Assembly: GCA_946478645.1 (NCBI GenBank)
Contig: CAMLCW010000025.1
Location: 1 to 25,413, forward strand
DNA: 25,413 nucleotides
Direction of reading: 5' to 3'
Origin: an uncultured Variovorax sp.
GTDB lineage: Bacteria; Pseudomonadota; Gammaproteobacteria; Burkholderiales; Burkholderiaceae
Positions within the stretch are counted from its first letter, which is position 1. Each line of letters opens with the position of its first letter. Position numbers and translations under genes: made by a program. The notes beneath the pieces were generated by a model that did not search any database, had not been told where the DNA came from, and was given only the letters and a program-made list of their open reading frames with translations. Below are positions 9,030 through 15,897 of this stretch, one piece after another.

Positions 9030-9161
9030 TGGGTATTCCGTATCGGTGTTTCGTGGGTGTCGGCTTGACTTGGGTGCAGGGCCTGCCACTTTGCGCGCTT
9101 GCGCGGGGTTTGCAGTCTCGGCGCCAAAGCGGCATCGACCTCGCAGCGTTGTAGTGGGTGC

Positions 9162-9192
9162 TTGACTGCAGTGGTCTAAACTTCTGTCTTAT
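9162..9192 (+). promoter_or_regulatory. Weak candidate promoter of the rluC-like operon
   Basis: TTGACT (9162-9167) is a good -35, but the best -10, TCTTAT (9187-9192), has a 19-bp spacer and poor consensus. It is 23 bp before the GTG start at 9216. Recorded because the operon needs a promoter in this gap; support is low. Confidence 0.25.
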
Positions 9193-9215
9193 CAAGCACT
9201 TACACGACCGCGCTG

Positions 9216-10298
9216 GTGAAAAACATTATAGGTGCGAAGGAAAGCCCCGCGGCGCCCGAAAACGCGGGAAATGAAGGCGGCGCGCCCGGCGTGTCCATCA
9301 AATTCATTACTGTGGACGCCGAATCGGCCGGACAGCGCCTCGACAACTTCCTTTTCCGCCACCTGAAGGGCGTTCCCAAGACGCATGTCTATCGCATCAT
9401 CCGGTCGGGCGAGGTGCGCATCAACAAGGGACGCGTGCAGGCCGAAACCCGCATCGAGGCCGGCGACGTGCTGCGGCTGCCGCCGGTGCGGATCTCGGCA
9501 CGTGCCGAGGAGGGCGCCGCGCCGCCCGCGCCCGCGCGCGAGTTCCCGGTGCTGCTCGAGGACGACGCCGTGCTCGCCATCGACAAGCCCGCCGGCGTGG
9601 CGGTACATGGCGGCAGCGGCGTGAGCTTCGGCGTGATCGAACAGCTGCGCACGGCCCGGCCCGGCGCGAAATTCCTCGAACTGGTGCACCGGCTCGACCG
9701 CGAGACCTCGGGCATCCTGCTCGTGGCCAAGAAGCGCAGTGCGCTGGTGGCGCTGCAGGACCAGTTCCGCGAGCGCGAGACCGGCAAGACCTACCTGGCC
9801 CTGGTCGAGGGAACCTGGCCCGCCAACAAGAAGGTGCTCGATGCGCCGCTCGCGCGTTTCCTGCTGCCCGGTGACGGCGCGGGCGCCGGCGAGCGCCGCG
9901 TGCGCGTGGTCGCCAAGGACCACCCCGACGCCATGCGCGCCGTGACCCTGGTGCGCGTGCTCGCGCGGCTCACGCTCCCCGGCGAGGCCGCGCCGATGTC
10001 GCTGCTCGCGGTCACCATCAAGACCGGCCGCACGCACCAGATCCGGGTGCACCTGGCCTCGGCGGGGCATCCGATCGCGGGCGACGACAAGTACGGCGAC
10101 TCCGGGCGCCAGCGCGCGCTCCACAAGCGGGGCCTGAAGCGCATGTTCCTGCATGCCTGGCGGCTTCAGTTCAACCATCCCGCGACCGGCGAACGCGTGG
10201 CGCTGCAGGCCGGCCTGCCGCCCGAGCTGAACGGCTTGATGCCGCAGGCCGCGCTCGAGGCGCTGGCCCAACATCCTCTTCCCACGTCCCATGACTGA
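9216..10298 (+). CDS. rluC: RluA-family 23S rRNA pseudouridine synthase (RluC-like)
   Basis: Converts specific uridines of 23S rRNA to pseudouridine during ribosome assembly. It has 360 residues from a GTG start. An N-terminal S4 RNA-binding domain (about 38-95, AGQRLDNFLFRHLKGVPK and SGEVRINKGRV) is followed by the catalytic domain with HRLDRETSGILL, catalytic aspartate at about residue 161, and the later TGRTHQIRVHL and GDDKYG motifs. The S4 plus RluA layout and the place divergent from rne match RluC, which in E. coli also lies next to rne. The first 25 residues are poorly conserved and a later GTG (9293) is possible. The last 8 bp overlap the HAD gene. Confidence 0.9.
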   Translation: MKNIIGAKESPAAPENAGNEGGAPGVSIKFITVDAESAGQRLDNFLFRHLKGVPKTHVYRIIRSGEVRINKGRVQAETRIEAGDVLRLPPVRISARAEEGAAPPAPAREFPVLLEDDAVLAIDKPAGVAVHGGSGVSFGVIEQLRTARPGAKFLELVHRLDRETSGILLVAKKRSALVALQDQFRERETGKTYLALVEGTWPANKKVLDAPLARFLLPGDGAGAGERRVRVVAKDHPDAMRAVTLVRVLARLTLPGEAAPMSLLAVTIKTGRTHQIRVHLASAGHPIAGDDKYGDSGRQRALHKRGLKRMFLHAWRLQFNHPATGERVALQAGLPPELNGLMPQAALEALAQHPLPTSHD

Positions 10299-10962
10299 TT
10301 CTTCCAGACCCCTGCGCTTCGACCTGATCGCCTTCGACTGGGACGGCACGCTCTACGATTCGACGCGGCTCATCGTGCGCTGCATCCAGGCCGCCGTGGT
10401 CGACGTCGGCGGCGCGAAGCCGAGCGAGAACGACGCCGCCTGGGTGATCGGCCTGGGCCTGGCCGAGGCGCTTGCGCGCGCGGCCCCCGACGTGCCGAAG
10501 GAAAAATACCCCGAGCTCGGCGCCCGCTACCGCTACCACTACCTGCAGCACCAGGACGACCTCGTGCTGTTCGACGGCGTGCTGCAGATGCTCGATGCGC
10601 TGCGTGCGCGCGGCCACAAGCTGGCCGTGGCCACGGGCAAGTCGCGCCGCGGCCTCAACGAAGCGCTCCGGTCGGTGGCGCTGCGCGAGCGCTTCGACGG
10701 CTCGCGCACGGCCGACGAGACCTTCGGCAAGCCGCATCCGCGGATGCTGCTCGAACTGATGGAAGAGCTCGACGTGCCGGCGGAGCGCACCTTGATGATC
10801 GGCGACACCACGCACGATCTGCAGCTCGCGCTCAATGCCGGCTGCGCGAGCGTGGGCGTGAGCTACGGCGCGCACGAGCCCGGCAGCTTCGACGAACTGA
10901 AACCGTTGTTCGTCGCCCACTCGGTGGCCAGCCTCGAGGCCTGGCTGCTCGAGAACGCCTGA
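10291..10962 (+). CDS. HAD-superfamily hydrolase, phosphoglycolate phosphatase-like
   Basis: It has 223 residues. All four HAD motifs are visible: DWDGT with nucleophile Asp16 and acid/base Asp18; ATGKS with Thr115; Lys147 in FGKPHP; and GDTTHD with metal-binding Asp172 and Asp176. A helical cap lies between motifs I and II. This predicts a Mg-dependent phosphatase on a small phosphorylated metabolite. It resembles the Gph/YqaB group, but the substrate cannot be read from sequence; in many proteobacteria a Gph-like HAD gene follows rluC, where a housekeeping or repair role is assumed. It overlaps rluC by 8 bp, so translation is probably coupled. Confidence 0.92.
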   Translation: MTDSSRPLRFDLIAFDWDGTLYDSTRLIVRCIQAAVVDVGGAKPSENDAAWVIGLGLAEALARAAPDVPKEKYPELGARYRYHYLQHQDDLVLFDGVLQMLDALRARGHKLAVATGKSRRGLNEALRSVALRERFDGSRTADETFGKPHPRMLLELMEELDVPAERTLMIGDTTHDLQLALNAGCASVGVSYGAHEPGSFDELKPLFVAHSVASLEAWLLENA

Positions 10963-10974
10963 CGAACGCCTGAC
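10953..10974. repeat. Perfect 11-bp tandem duplication spanning a stop codon
   Basis: GAACGCCTGAC occurs twice back to back (10953-10963 and 10964-10974). The first copy holds the TGA stop of the HAD gene (10960-10962). The second carries the same TGA and forms part of the short spacer before the Rieske gene. It looks like a recent slippage duplication. Confidence 0.9.
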
Positions 10975-10977
10975 AAT
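10972..10977 (+). promoter_or_regulatory. -10-like hexamer 6 nt before the Rieske gene
   Basis: GACAAT (10972-10977, four of six to TATAAT) ends 6 nt before the ATG at 10984, and no Shine-Dalgarno is visible. There is no recognisable -35. It shares the spacing seen before hemX, yceD and fabG. Confidence 0.25.
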
Positions 10978-10983
10978 GGCGCG

Positions 10984-11358
10984 ATGACGAGCGAAGAACA
11001 GCGCATTCCCCTGTGCAACGCGTCCGACCTGGTCGAAGGCGGCCTTGCCGTTCCCTTCGACGTGGTCTACGGCGGCGAGACCTGCCGGGCCTTCGCGGTG
11101 CGCTTCGAAGGGCAGCCGCACGCCTACCTGAACCGGTGCAGCCATGTGGCGATGGAGATGGACTTCCAGCCCGACCGCTTCTTCGACGATTCGGGCCAGT
11201 GGCTGCTCTGCGCCACGCACGGCGCGGTCTACCGGCCCGACACGGGCGAATGCGCGGGCGGCCCATGCCGCGGCGGCCTCGTGAAGATCGCCTTGAGCGA
11301 AAGCCACGGCGTGGTGCACTGGCATACTGCCTGGAACCTCCATCCCCTGACATTCTGA
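10984..11358 (+). CDS. Small Rieske [2Fe-2S] protein
   Basis: It has 124 residues and is a single Rieske domain. Cluster ligands are clear: CSH with Cys52 and His54, then CATHGA with Cys76 and His79. The second box is followed by Y-x-P-DTGEC and GGPCRGG, as in soluble Rieske proteins of the dioxygenase ferredoxin or nitrite-reductase small-subunit type. No signal peptide or membrane helix is present, so it is cytosolic. It probably carries single electrons, but no oxygenase or reductase partner is nearby, so the partner is unknown. In Burkholderiales such a gene is often found between the HAD phosphatase and the S49 peptidase. It ends 1 bp before the next ATG. Confidence 0.93.
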   Translation: MTSEEQRIPLCNASDLVEGGLAVPFDVVYGGETCRAFAVRFEGQPHAYLNRCSHVAMEMDFQPDRFFDDSGQWLLCATHGAVYRPDTGECAGGPCRGGLVKIALSESHGVVHWHTAWNLHPLTF

Positions 11359-11359
11359 A

Positions 11360-12403
11360 ATGACCGATTCGAACCGCACGGAACCCGAAGGCTTCGAACC
11401 CTTCGAGCCGGCGAACCCTATGGCGTCCTCGCAGGGCGCGTCGAGAAACATGGCCAAAGATCCTACGCAACGCCCCGGCTGGGAGCGCGCAACGCTCGAG
11501 AAACTCGCTTTTGCATCGCTGAACGAACAGAAGACGGCGCGCCGCTGGAAGACCTTCGTGCGGCTGTCGTGGCTCGCCTTCTTCGTGTTCCTGGTGTGGC
11601 TGGGCATGACGCGCAGCGCGCCGAGCACCGCCACGAGCACGGCGCACACGGCCGTGGTCGAGGTCAAGGGAGAGATCGCCAACGGCAGCGACGCGAGTGC
11701 CGAGTTCGTGATTGCCGCCCTGAAGACGGCTTTCGAGGACCAGGGCGCCAAGGGCATCGTGCTGCTCATCAATTCGCCCGGCGGCAGCCCGGTGCAGGCC
11801 GGCATCATCAGCGACGAGATCAAGCGCCTGAAGGCCAAGCACAAGAAGCCGGTCTATGCCGTGGTCGAGGAAACCTGTGCCTCGGCGGCCTACTACATCG
11901 CGGCCGCCACCGACAAGATCTTCGTGGACAAGGCCAGCATCGTCGGCAGCATCGGCGTGCTGATGGACGGCTTCGGCTTCACGGGCGTGATGGAGAAGGT
12001 CGGCGTGGAACGCCGCCTGCTCACGTCGGGTGAGAACAAGGGCTTCCTCGATCCGTTCAGCCCCATGAACGACGCGCAGCGTGCCCATGCGCAGGCCATG
12101 CTCGACCAGATCCACACGCAGTTCATCAACGTGGTGAAGAGCGGGCGCGGCGACCGGCTCAAGCTCGACACGCCGGGCCTCTTCAGCGGCCTGTTCTGGA
12201 GCGGTGAGCAGGCGGTCGAATACGGCCTGGCCGACCAGCTGGGCAACGTCGACTATGTGGCGCGCGAAGTCATCAAGGCCGAGGAAGTCACCGACTACAC
12301 GCGACGCGACAACGTGGCCGAGAAGCTCGCGAAGAAGTTCGGTGCCGCCATGGGCGACGCCACGGTGCGCTCGCTGCAGTCCGCATCGCCGGCGCTGCGC
12401 TGA
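11360..12403 (+). CDS. sppA: S49-family membrane serine peptidase (SppA-like)
   Basis: It has 347 residues. A polar N-terminal tail (about 1-65) is followed by one membrane helix (about 67-83, VRLSWLAFFVFLVWLGM) and an S49 protease domain. Family motifs are LLINSPGGSPVQAG, ETCASAAYYIA with the likely nucleophile Ser175, GSIGVLMDG and SGENKGFLDPF with the likely general base Lys227, i.e. the Ser/Lys dyad. It is the short single-domain type, about half of E. coli SppA. Signal-peptide peptidase is the usual annotation; cleavage of remnant signal peptides or other membrane peptides is inferred. It is the last gene of the rluC-HAD-Rieske-sppA run and converges on an MFS gene 25 bp away with no clear terminator. 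Confidence 0.92.
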   Translation: MTDSNRTEPEGFEPFEPANPMASSQGASRNMAKDPTQRPGWERATLEKLAFASLNEQKTARRWKTFVRLSWLAFFVFLVWLGMTRSAPSTATSTAHTAVVEVKGEIANGSDASAEFVIAALKTAFEDQGAKGIVLLINSPGGSPVQAGIISDEIKRLKAKHKKPVYAVVEETCASAAYYIAAATDKIFVDKASIVGSIGVLMDGFGFTGVMEKVGVERRLLTSGENKGFLDPFSPMNDAQRAHAQAMLDQIHTQFINVVKSGRGDRLKLDTPGLFSGLFWSGEQAVEYGLADQLGNVDYVAREVIKAEEVTDYTRRDNVAEKLAKKFGAAMGDATVRSLQSASPALR

Positions 12404-12428
12404 ACCCGGCAGTGGCTGCCCGGATCGA

Positions 12429-13577
12429 TCAGGCGCGGGTGCCGCGCTCGGTGTAGCGCGCCGACGCCGCGAGCGCCGCCGCGAAGACCACCACCACGTA
12501 GAGTGCGGCCGTCAGTGAACTGGCGCGCGCCAGCAGGCCGATGACCGCCGGCCCCGCCATGAAGCCGAGGTACGCCACGGCCGAGACCGCGGCAATGCCG
12601 CTCGCGGGCTCCACGCCCGGCACGCGGGCCGAGGCGCCGAACAGGATCGGCACCACGTTCGCAAAGCCCACGCCCCCACCTGCGAAACCGAGCAGTGCGA
12701 CCCACGGCTGGTGGGTCAGCAGCACCAGCGTCATGGCGGCGGCCGCGAGCAGCCCGCTGCCGAGCAGCAGGGCCGCGGGCGAAAAGCGCGCACGCAACGC
12801 GTCGCCGCCGAAGCGCGCCGCCGCCATGGCCGCCGAAAAACTCGCATAGGCGAGGGCGGCCTGCTGCTGCGGACTTTGCAGCTCCTGCTGCATGTACAGC
12901 ACGCTCCAGTCGTAGATGGCGCCCTCGGCGATCAGGCCCAGCGCTGCCAGCACGCCCAGCACCGCAAGCGTGCCGCGCGGCAGCCGGAAGCCGTGGCTCG
13001 CGCCGGCATCGCCGGCAGCGGCAACCGGTGGCAGCATGCGGGTCGAGGCGATGGCGACCGCGGCCACCATCACGGCCGCGACCCCCAGCAGATGCGCCTG
13101 CGCCCCGAGCCCGGCGGCGAGGACGGCGCTGCCGCTCGCGGCGCCGGCCATGCCGCCGAGGCTGAACATGCCGTGCATGCCGCTCATCAGCGGCTTGCCG
13201 CCCTGCAGTTCGAGCTGGGCCGCCTCGGTGTTGATGGCCACGTCGAAGACGCTGGTGACGAGCCCGAAGGCGGCCAGCAGGGCCAGCAGTGCAAGGTAGC
13301 CGGGCATGGCGATCAGCCCCGCGAGCAGCAGTGCGTAGATGCAGCCGCAAATGGCCGCCATGCGGCGCGCGCCGTGGCGCCCGATCCATCGGCCTGCGCT
13401 CGTGAGCCCGAACATCGCGCCCGCGCCGGCCGCGAGCATGGCCAGGCCGAGCTGCGCCTCGTCGATGCCGTAGTGCGCCTTCACCGTGGGCACGTGCACG
13501 CCCCAGGTGGCGAAGATGAAGCCGGAGGAAAAGAACTGCGTGCGCGAGGCCCAGCGGTGGGTGGCGGTGACCTGCAT
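12429..13577 (-). CDS. MFS transporter, YbjJ-like
   Basis: It has 382 residues and about 12 hydrophobic helices. It begins MQVTATHRWASRTQFF, then GFIFATWGVHVPTVK, followed by the loop GRWIGRHGARR between helices 2 and 3, a typical major-facilitator motif A region. MSGMHGMFSLGGMAGA in helix 5 and VFDVAINTEAAQLE in helix 4 recall the YbjJ group of unknown substrate. An inner-membrane secondary transporter, perhaps an exporter. The start chosen (ATG 13577-13575) lies 2 bp after the upstream methyltransferase stop; a longer frame reaching further upstream adds an Arg-rich stretch that does not fit. It is cotranscribed with maf and the methyltransferase, but no functional link is evident. Confidence 0.85.
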   Translation of the reverse strand: MQVTATHRWASRTQFFSSGFIFATWGVHVPTVKAHYGIDEAQLGLAMLAAGAGAMFGLTSAGRWIGRHGARRMAAICGCIYALLLAGLIAMPGYLALLALLAAFGLVTSVFDVAINTEAAQLELQGGKPLMSGMHGMFSLGGMAGAASGSAVLAAGLGAQAHLLGVAAVMVAAVAIASTRMLPPVAAAGDAGASHGFRLPRGTLAVLGVLAALGLIAEGAIYDWSVLYMQQELQSPQQQAALAYASFSAAMAAARFGGDALRARFSPAALLLGSGLLAAAAMTLVLLTHQPWVALLGFAGGGVGFANVVPILFGASARVPGVEPASGIAAVSAVAYLGFMAGPAVIGLLARASSLTAALYVVVVFAAALAASARYTERGTRA

Positions 13578-13579
13578 CG

Positions 13580-14341
13580 TCAACGCCCGATCGCGAAGAC
13601 GGCCGGCAGGCGCTCGTCGGCGGCGTCCTTTGCTTGGGTGCGCCACGCCTTCGCGGTCTGGCTGCGAACCTCGGCATTGGCCAGCGTCAGCCCGCGCGCG
13701 ACGGCGAGCCGCGTGTTGTGCTGCAGCGTCTGCACCAGCGCCTGCAACAGCGCGGCGTTGCGGTAGGGCGTCTCGATGAACAGCTGGGTCTGGCCGGTCC
13801 GCAGCGCCAGCGCCTCGAGTTCGCGGATGCGCACCTGGCGCTCGCCGGCGTCCTGCGGCAGGTAGCCGACGAAGGCGAAGTTCTGGCCGTTGAGGCCGCT
13901 CGCCGCCAGCGCCAGCAGCAGCGAGACCGGGCCGGTGAGCGGGACCACGGCCAGGCCGAGGTCGTGCGCGGCCCGGGCGACCGAGGAGCCCGGATCGGCC
14001 ACGGCCGGCATGCCGGCCTCGCTGAGCAGGCCGATGTCGTGCCCCTCGAGCGCGGCGGCGAGCAGCGGCCGGGCGTCGAACTGGCCCGCATGGTCGCCCT
14101 TCTTGTGCACTTCGCGCGGCAGTTCGCGGATGTCCTGGGCTTGCAGCGGCGCCGCGAGCGGCACCACCGCATCGATCCGCTTCAGGTAGGCGCGTGCCGA
14201 CTTCGCGTTCTCGCAGATCCAGTGCGTCAGCCCCGCGGCGACCTGCAGGGTCCCGAGCGGAAGTGCGTCCTGCAGCGGCGCTTGTGGTTCGCAGCCGAAG
14301 TCGAGCGGCGCGGGCACGAGGTAGAGCTTGCCCGGCGTCAC
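13580..14341 (-). CDS. SAM-dependent methyltransferase, RsmI-like (tetrapyrrole methylase fold)
   Basis: It has 253 residues and starts with GTG (14341-14339), overlapping the maf stop as GTGA. Fold motifs are LYLVPAPLD at the N-terminus, the glycine-rich SEAGMPAVADPG (about 107-118) of the SAM pocket, TGPVSLLLALAASGL (136-150) and LFIETPYRN. These match RsmI, which 2'-O-methylates C1402 of 16S rRNA, but RsmI is about 285 residues. The spacing differs and the C-terminal domain appears shortened. It is probably the RsmI-like paralogue carried beside maf in many Betaproteobacteria; its substrate is not established. I leave the symbol empty, since true rsmI may be elsewhere in the genome. Confidence 0.85.
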   Translation of the reverse strand: MTPGKLYLVPAPLDFGCEPQAPLQDALPLGTLQVAAGLTHWICENAKSARAYLKRIDAVVPLAAPLQAQDIRELPREVHKKGDHAGQFDARPLLAAALEGHDIGLLSEAGMPAVADPGSSVARAAHDLGLAVVPLTGPVSLLLALAASGLNGQNFAFVGYLPQDAGERQVRIRELEALALRTGQTQLFIETPYRNAALLQALVQTLQHNTRLAVARGLTLANAEVRSQTAKAWRTQAKDAADERLPAVFAIGR

Positions 14342-14919
14342 AGGAGTTCGACCCCCGCGGCGCGCAGCATCCGACAGGTGCGGATCAGCGGCAAGCCCAC
14401 GAGCGCCGTGGGGTCGTCGCTGTCGATGGCGTCGAGCAGGGCGATGCCGAGGCCTTCGCTTTTGGCGCTGCCGGCGCAGTCGTAGGGCTGCTCGGCCTGC
14501 AGATAGCGTTCGATGGCGTCGTCGCCGAGATCGCGGAACACCACCCGGACGGGGGCCAGGTCGCGCTGTACGAAACCGCTCGCACGGCAGACCACGGCCA
14601 CGGCGGTCTGGAACACCAGCGTCTGGCCGCGCATGCGGCGCAGCTGCGCGGTCGCGCGCGCATGGTCGCCCGGCTTGCCGAGCGCCTCGCCGGCCAGGTC
14701 GGCCACCTGGTCGGAGCCGATCACCACGGCCTCGGGAAAGCGTGCCGCGACCGCGTTCGCTTTTTCGAGCGCCAGGCGTTCGGCCAGCGCGCGCGGCGTT
14801 TCGCCGGCGCGCGGCGTTTCGTCGACGTCGGGGGGCTGCACGTCGAAGGGCAGCCGCAGGCGGGAGAGCAGTTCGCGGCGGTAGCGCGAGGTCGAGGCGA
14901 GGATCACGGGGCGTTGCAT
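14338..14919 (-). CDS. maf: Maf-type nucleotide pyrophosphatase, YceF subfamily
   Basis: It has 193 residues. It begins QRPVILASTSRYRRELL, the Maf signature, with DVDETPRAGETPRALAERLA, VIGSDQV (likely catalytic Asp70) and CAGSAKSEGLGIALLD. The whole length tracks E. coli YceF, which hydrolyses 7-methyl-GTP and related modified nucleotides and keeps them out of RNA, so I place it in that subfamily rather than with the dTTP/UTP enzyme YhdE. As in E. coli it lies divergent to yceD-rpmF-plsX. The start is ATG 14919-14917, 36 bp from the yceD start. The stop overlaps the downstream methyltransferase start. Confidence 0.94.
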   Translation of the reverse strand: MQRPVILASTSRYRRELLSRLRLPFDVQPPDVDETPRAGETPRALAERLALEKANAVAARFPEAVVIGSDQVADLAGEALGKPGDHARATAQLRRMRGQTLVFQTAVAVVCRASGFVQRDLAPVRVVFRDLGDDAIERYLQAEQPYDCAGSAKSEGLGIALLDAIDSDDPTALVGLPLIRTCRMLRAAGVELL

Positions 14920-14942
14920 GGGATGATTGTGCGTGAGCGCGC

Positions 14943-14948
14943 TAGACT
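14943..14948 (+). promoter_or_regulatory. -10-like hexamer 7 nt before yceD
   Basis: TAGACT (14943-14948, four of six to TATAAT) ends 7 nt before the ATG at 14956 in the 36-bp gap between divergent maf and yceD. There is no visible Shine-Dalgarno. A promoter must exist in or near this gap, and this position would give an almost leaderless yceD mRNA. No good -35 is seen. Confidence 0.4.
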
Positions 14949-14955
14949 GGCGTGG

Positions 14956-15516
14956 ATGAAGAGAGAATTTGCCCCCGAACGGCTCGACGTGGCCCGCTTT
15001 GCCCTTGCCGGCACAACGCTGGAAGCGGCCGATCCGGTTGTGACCTACGCACGCGTTGCGGCCGAGCTGGCGACCGGCGCCGAGACCGACGCGCTCGTGC
15101 GCTGGAGCGCCAGCGGCGAGGAGCGCCCCGGTGCCGACGGCAAGGCCGAGCCCTGGCTGCACCTGGACGCCGAAGCGACGCTCCCGCTGACCTGCCAGCG
15201 CTGCCTGACGCCGGTGGCGACGCCCGTCGTGGTGAACCGCTGGTTCCGCTTTGTCGCCGACGAGGCCACGGCCGAAGCCGAGGACGAGGAGGCCGAGGAA
15301 GACGTGCTCGCCATGAGCCGCGATTTCGACCTGCGCGCGCTCGTCGAGGACGAACTGCTGATGGAGATTCCCGTCACGCCCGTTCATGACGTCTGTCCCG
15401 TGCCGGTGCGGCTCTCGTCCAGCGACGACGATTTCAAGGCGGCCGAAGAGGCCAAACCGAACCCGTTTGCGGTGCTCGGCACGCTGCGCCCGCGCGGCCC
15501 CAAAGAGGGCAAGTAG
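14956..15516 (+). CDS. yceD: YceD/DUF177 family protein (23S rRNA accumulation protein)
   Basis: It has 186 residues. Features: CQRC (Cys80, Cys83) in the middle; an acidic stretch of Glu/Asp/Ala (about 107-122); LVEDELLMEIPVTPVHD; and the C-terminal KPNPFAVLGTLR, all hallmarks of the YceD family. The family is linked to 23S rRNA accumulation and is nearly always next to rpmF; the mechanism is not well known. The Cys pair could bind metal, but the later cysteine pair of some homologues is reduced here to one Cys (VCPVPV). The frame continues 11 codons upstream to another ATG (14923); I prefer 14956 from homologue length and the -10-like box. Confidence 0.93.
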   Translation: MKREFAPERLDVARFALAGTTLEAADPVVTYARVAAELATGAETDALVRWSASGEERPGADGKAEPWLHLDAEATLPLTCQRCLTPVATPVVVNRWFRFVADEATAEAEDEEAEEDVLAMSRDFDLRALVEDELLMEIPVTPVHDVCPVPVRLSSSDDDFKAAEEAKPNPFAVLGTLRPRGPKEGK

Positions 15517-15536
15517 CCCTTTCCCGTCGGCTGGGC

Positions 15537-15542
15537 TATAAT
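15537..15542 (+). promoter_or_regulatory. Consensus -10 element of the rpmF promoter
   Basis: A perfect TATAAT (15537-15542) lies in the 137-bp yceD-rpmF gap, 20 bp after the yceD stop. Transcription would start near 15549, giving a leader of about 105 nt. The -35 region is poor. The surrounding GGCTATAAT resembles GGCTAAAAT before acpP. It would give L32 and downstream lipid genes their own promoter. Confidence 0.6.
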
Positions 15543-15561
15543 CATGGGCTTCGCGCGCGCC

Positions 15562-15606
15562 GCGGTGAACAGCAATGAGAGCAACACTGCCATGCATTGC
15601 CACCGC
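15562..15606 (+). promoter_or_regulatory. Bulged hairpin in the rpmF 5' leader (candidate control element)
   Basis: GCGGTG (15562-15567) pairs with CACCGC (15601-15606), and GCAATG (15572-15577) with CATTGC (15595-15600). This makes a 12-bp stem with a one-sided AACA bulge (15568-15571) and a 17-nt apical loop that can itself form a 3-bp GCA/TGC helix. It lies between the putative start site and the rpmF Shine-Dalgarno. Ribosomal protein genes are often controlled by such leader structures through binding of the protein itself; that role here is inference. Confidence 0.5.
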
Positions 15607-15653
15607 CAGAAAGCGCATCCAATTACCACCTACCTCACAGTCCAGGAGCCATC

Positions 15654-15836
15654 ATGGCCGTCCAGCAAAACAAGAAGTCGCCTTCCAAGCGTGGCATGCA
15701 CCGTTCGCACAACGCGCTGGTCGTGCCCGGTATCGCCGTCGAGCCCACCACGGGCGAAACGCACCTGCGCCACCACATCAGCCCCAACGGTTTCTACCGT
15801 GGCCGCCAGGTGCTCAAGAACAAGTCCGACGTCTGA
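15654..15836 (+). CDS. rpmF: 50S ribosomal protein L32
   Basis: It has 60 residues, the normal length. It begins [20 protein letters not shown], the L32 N-terminus, and continues with [18 protein letters not shown]. It has no cysteine, so it is the zinc-independent form, as in E. coli. AGGAG (15644-15648) lies 5 nt before the ATG, a strong ribosome binding site in contrast to its neighbours. It stands in the conserved yceD-rpmF-plsX order. A promoter and hairpin precede it and a terminator-like hairpin follows it, so it may be expressed largely as a short monocistronic message. Confidence 0.98.
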   Translation: MAVQQNKKSPSKRGMHRSHNALVVPGIAVEPTTGETHLRHHISPNGFYRGRQVLKNKSDV

Positions 15837-15855
15837 TTTCGTATTCCAAGGCCGA

Positions 15856-15896
15856 GGCCCGAAGCTACTTTCGCCGTAGCGTCGGGCCTTTGTTTT
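15856..15896 (+). terminator. Intrinsic terminator or attenuator between rpmF and plsX
   Basis: GGCCCGA (15856-15862) pairs with TCGGGCC (15882-15888), and GCTAC (15864-15868) with GTAGC (15876-15880). One A/G mismatch separates the two helices and the loop is 7 nt. TTTGTTTT (15889-15896) follows. This is a good intrinsic terminator shape, starting 20 bp after the rpmF stop. The U-tract ends one base before the plsX ATG, so read-through is needed for plsX unless it has another promoter. Confidence 0.8.
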
Positions 15897-15897
15897 G

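Larger units (their letters stand above)
8655..9215. other. 561-bp gene-free divergent region: rne leader and rluC upstream region
   Basis: This gap separates the divergent rne (-) and rluC-like gene (+). Short open frames here lack ribosome binding sites and family features, so I call no gene. It contains four inverted repeats: GGCCC/GGGCC (8686-8700, loop 5), CCGCGC/GCGCGG (8767-8782, loop 4), GCCATC/GATGGC (8865-8881, loop 5) and an 11-bp repeat at 9006-9029. None is followed by a T-run on either strand, so they are not intrinsic terminators. The simplest reading is a long structured 5' leader of rne, since enterobacterial rne mRNA has a long leader that RNase E itself cleaves to control its level. 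No convincing rne promoter could be picked out. Confidence 0.6.

Noticed and set aside
8966..9195. Several small open frames in the rne-rluC gap
   Set aside because: They lack ribosome binding sites and recognisable features, overlap each other on both strands and sit on the inverted repeats.
12404..12428. A terminator between the convergent sppA and MFS genes
   Set aside because: CCGGCAG and CTGCCCGG pair only with a bulge and no T-run follows on either strand.
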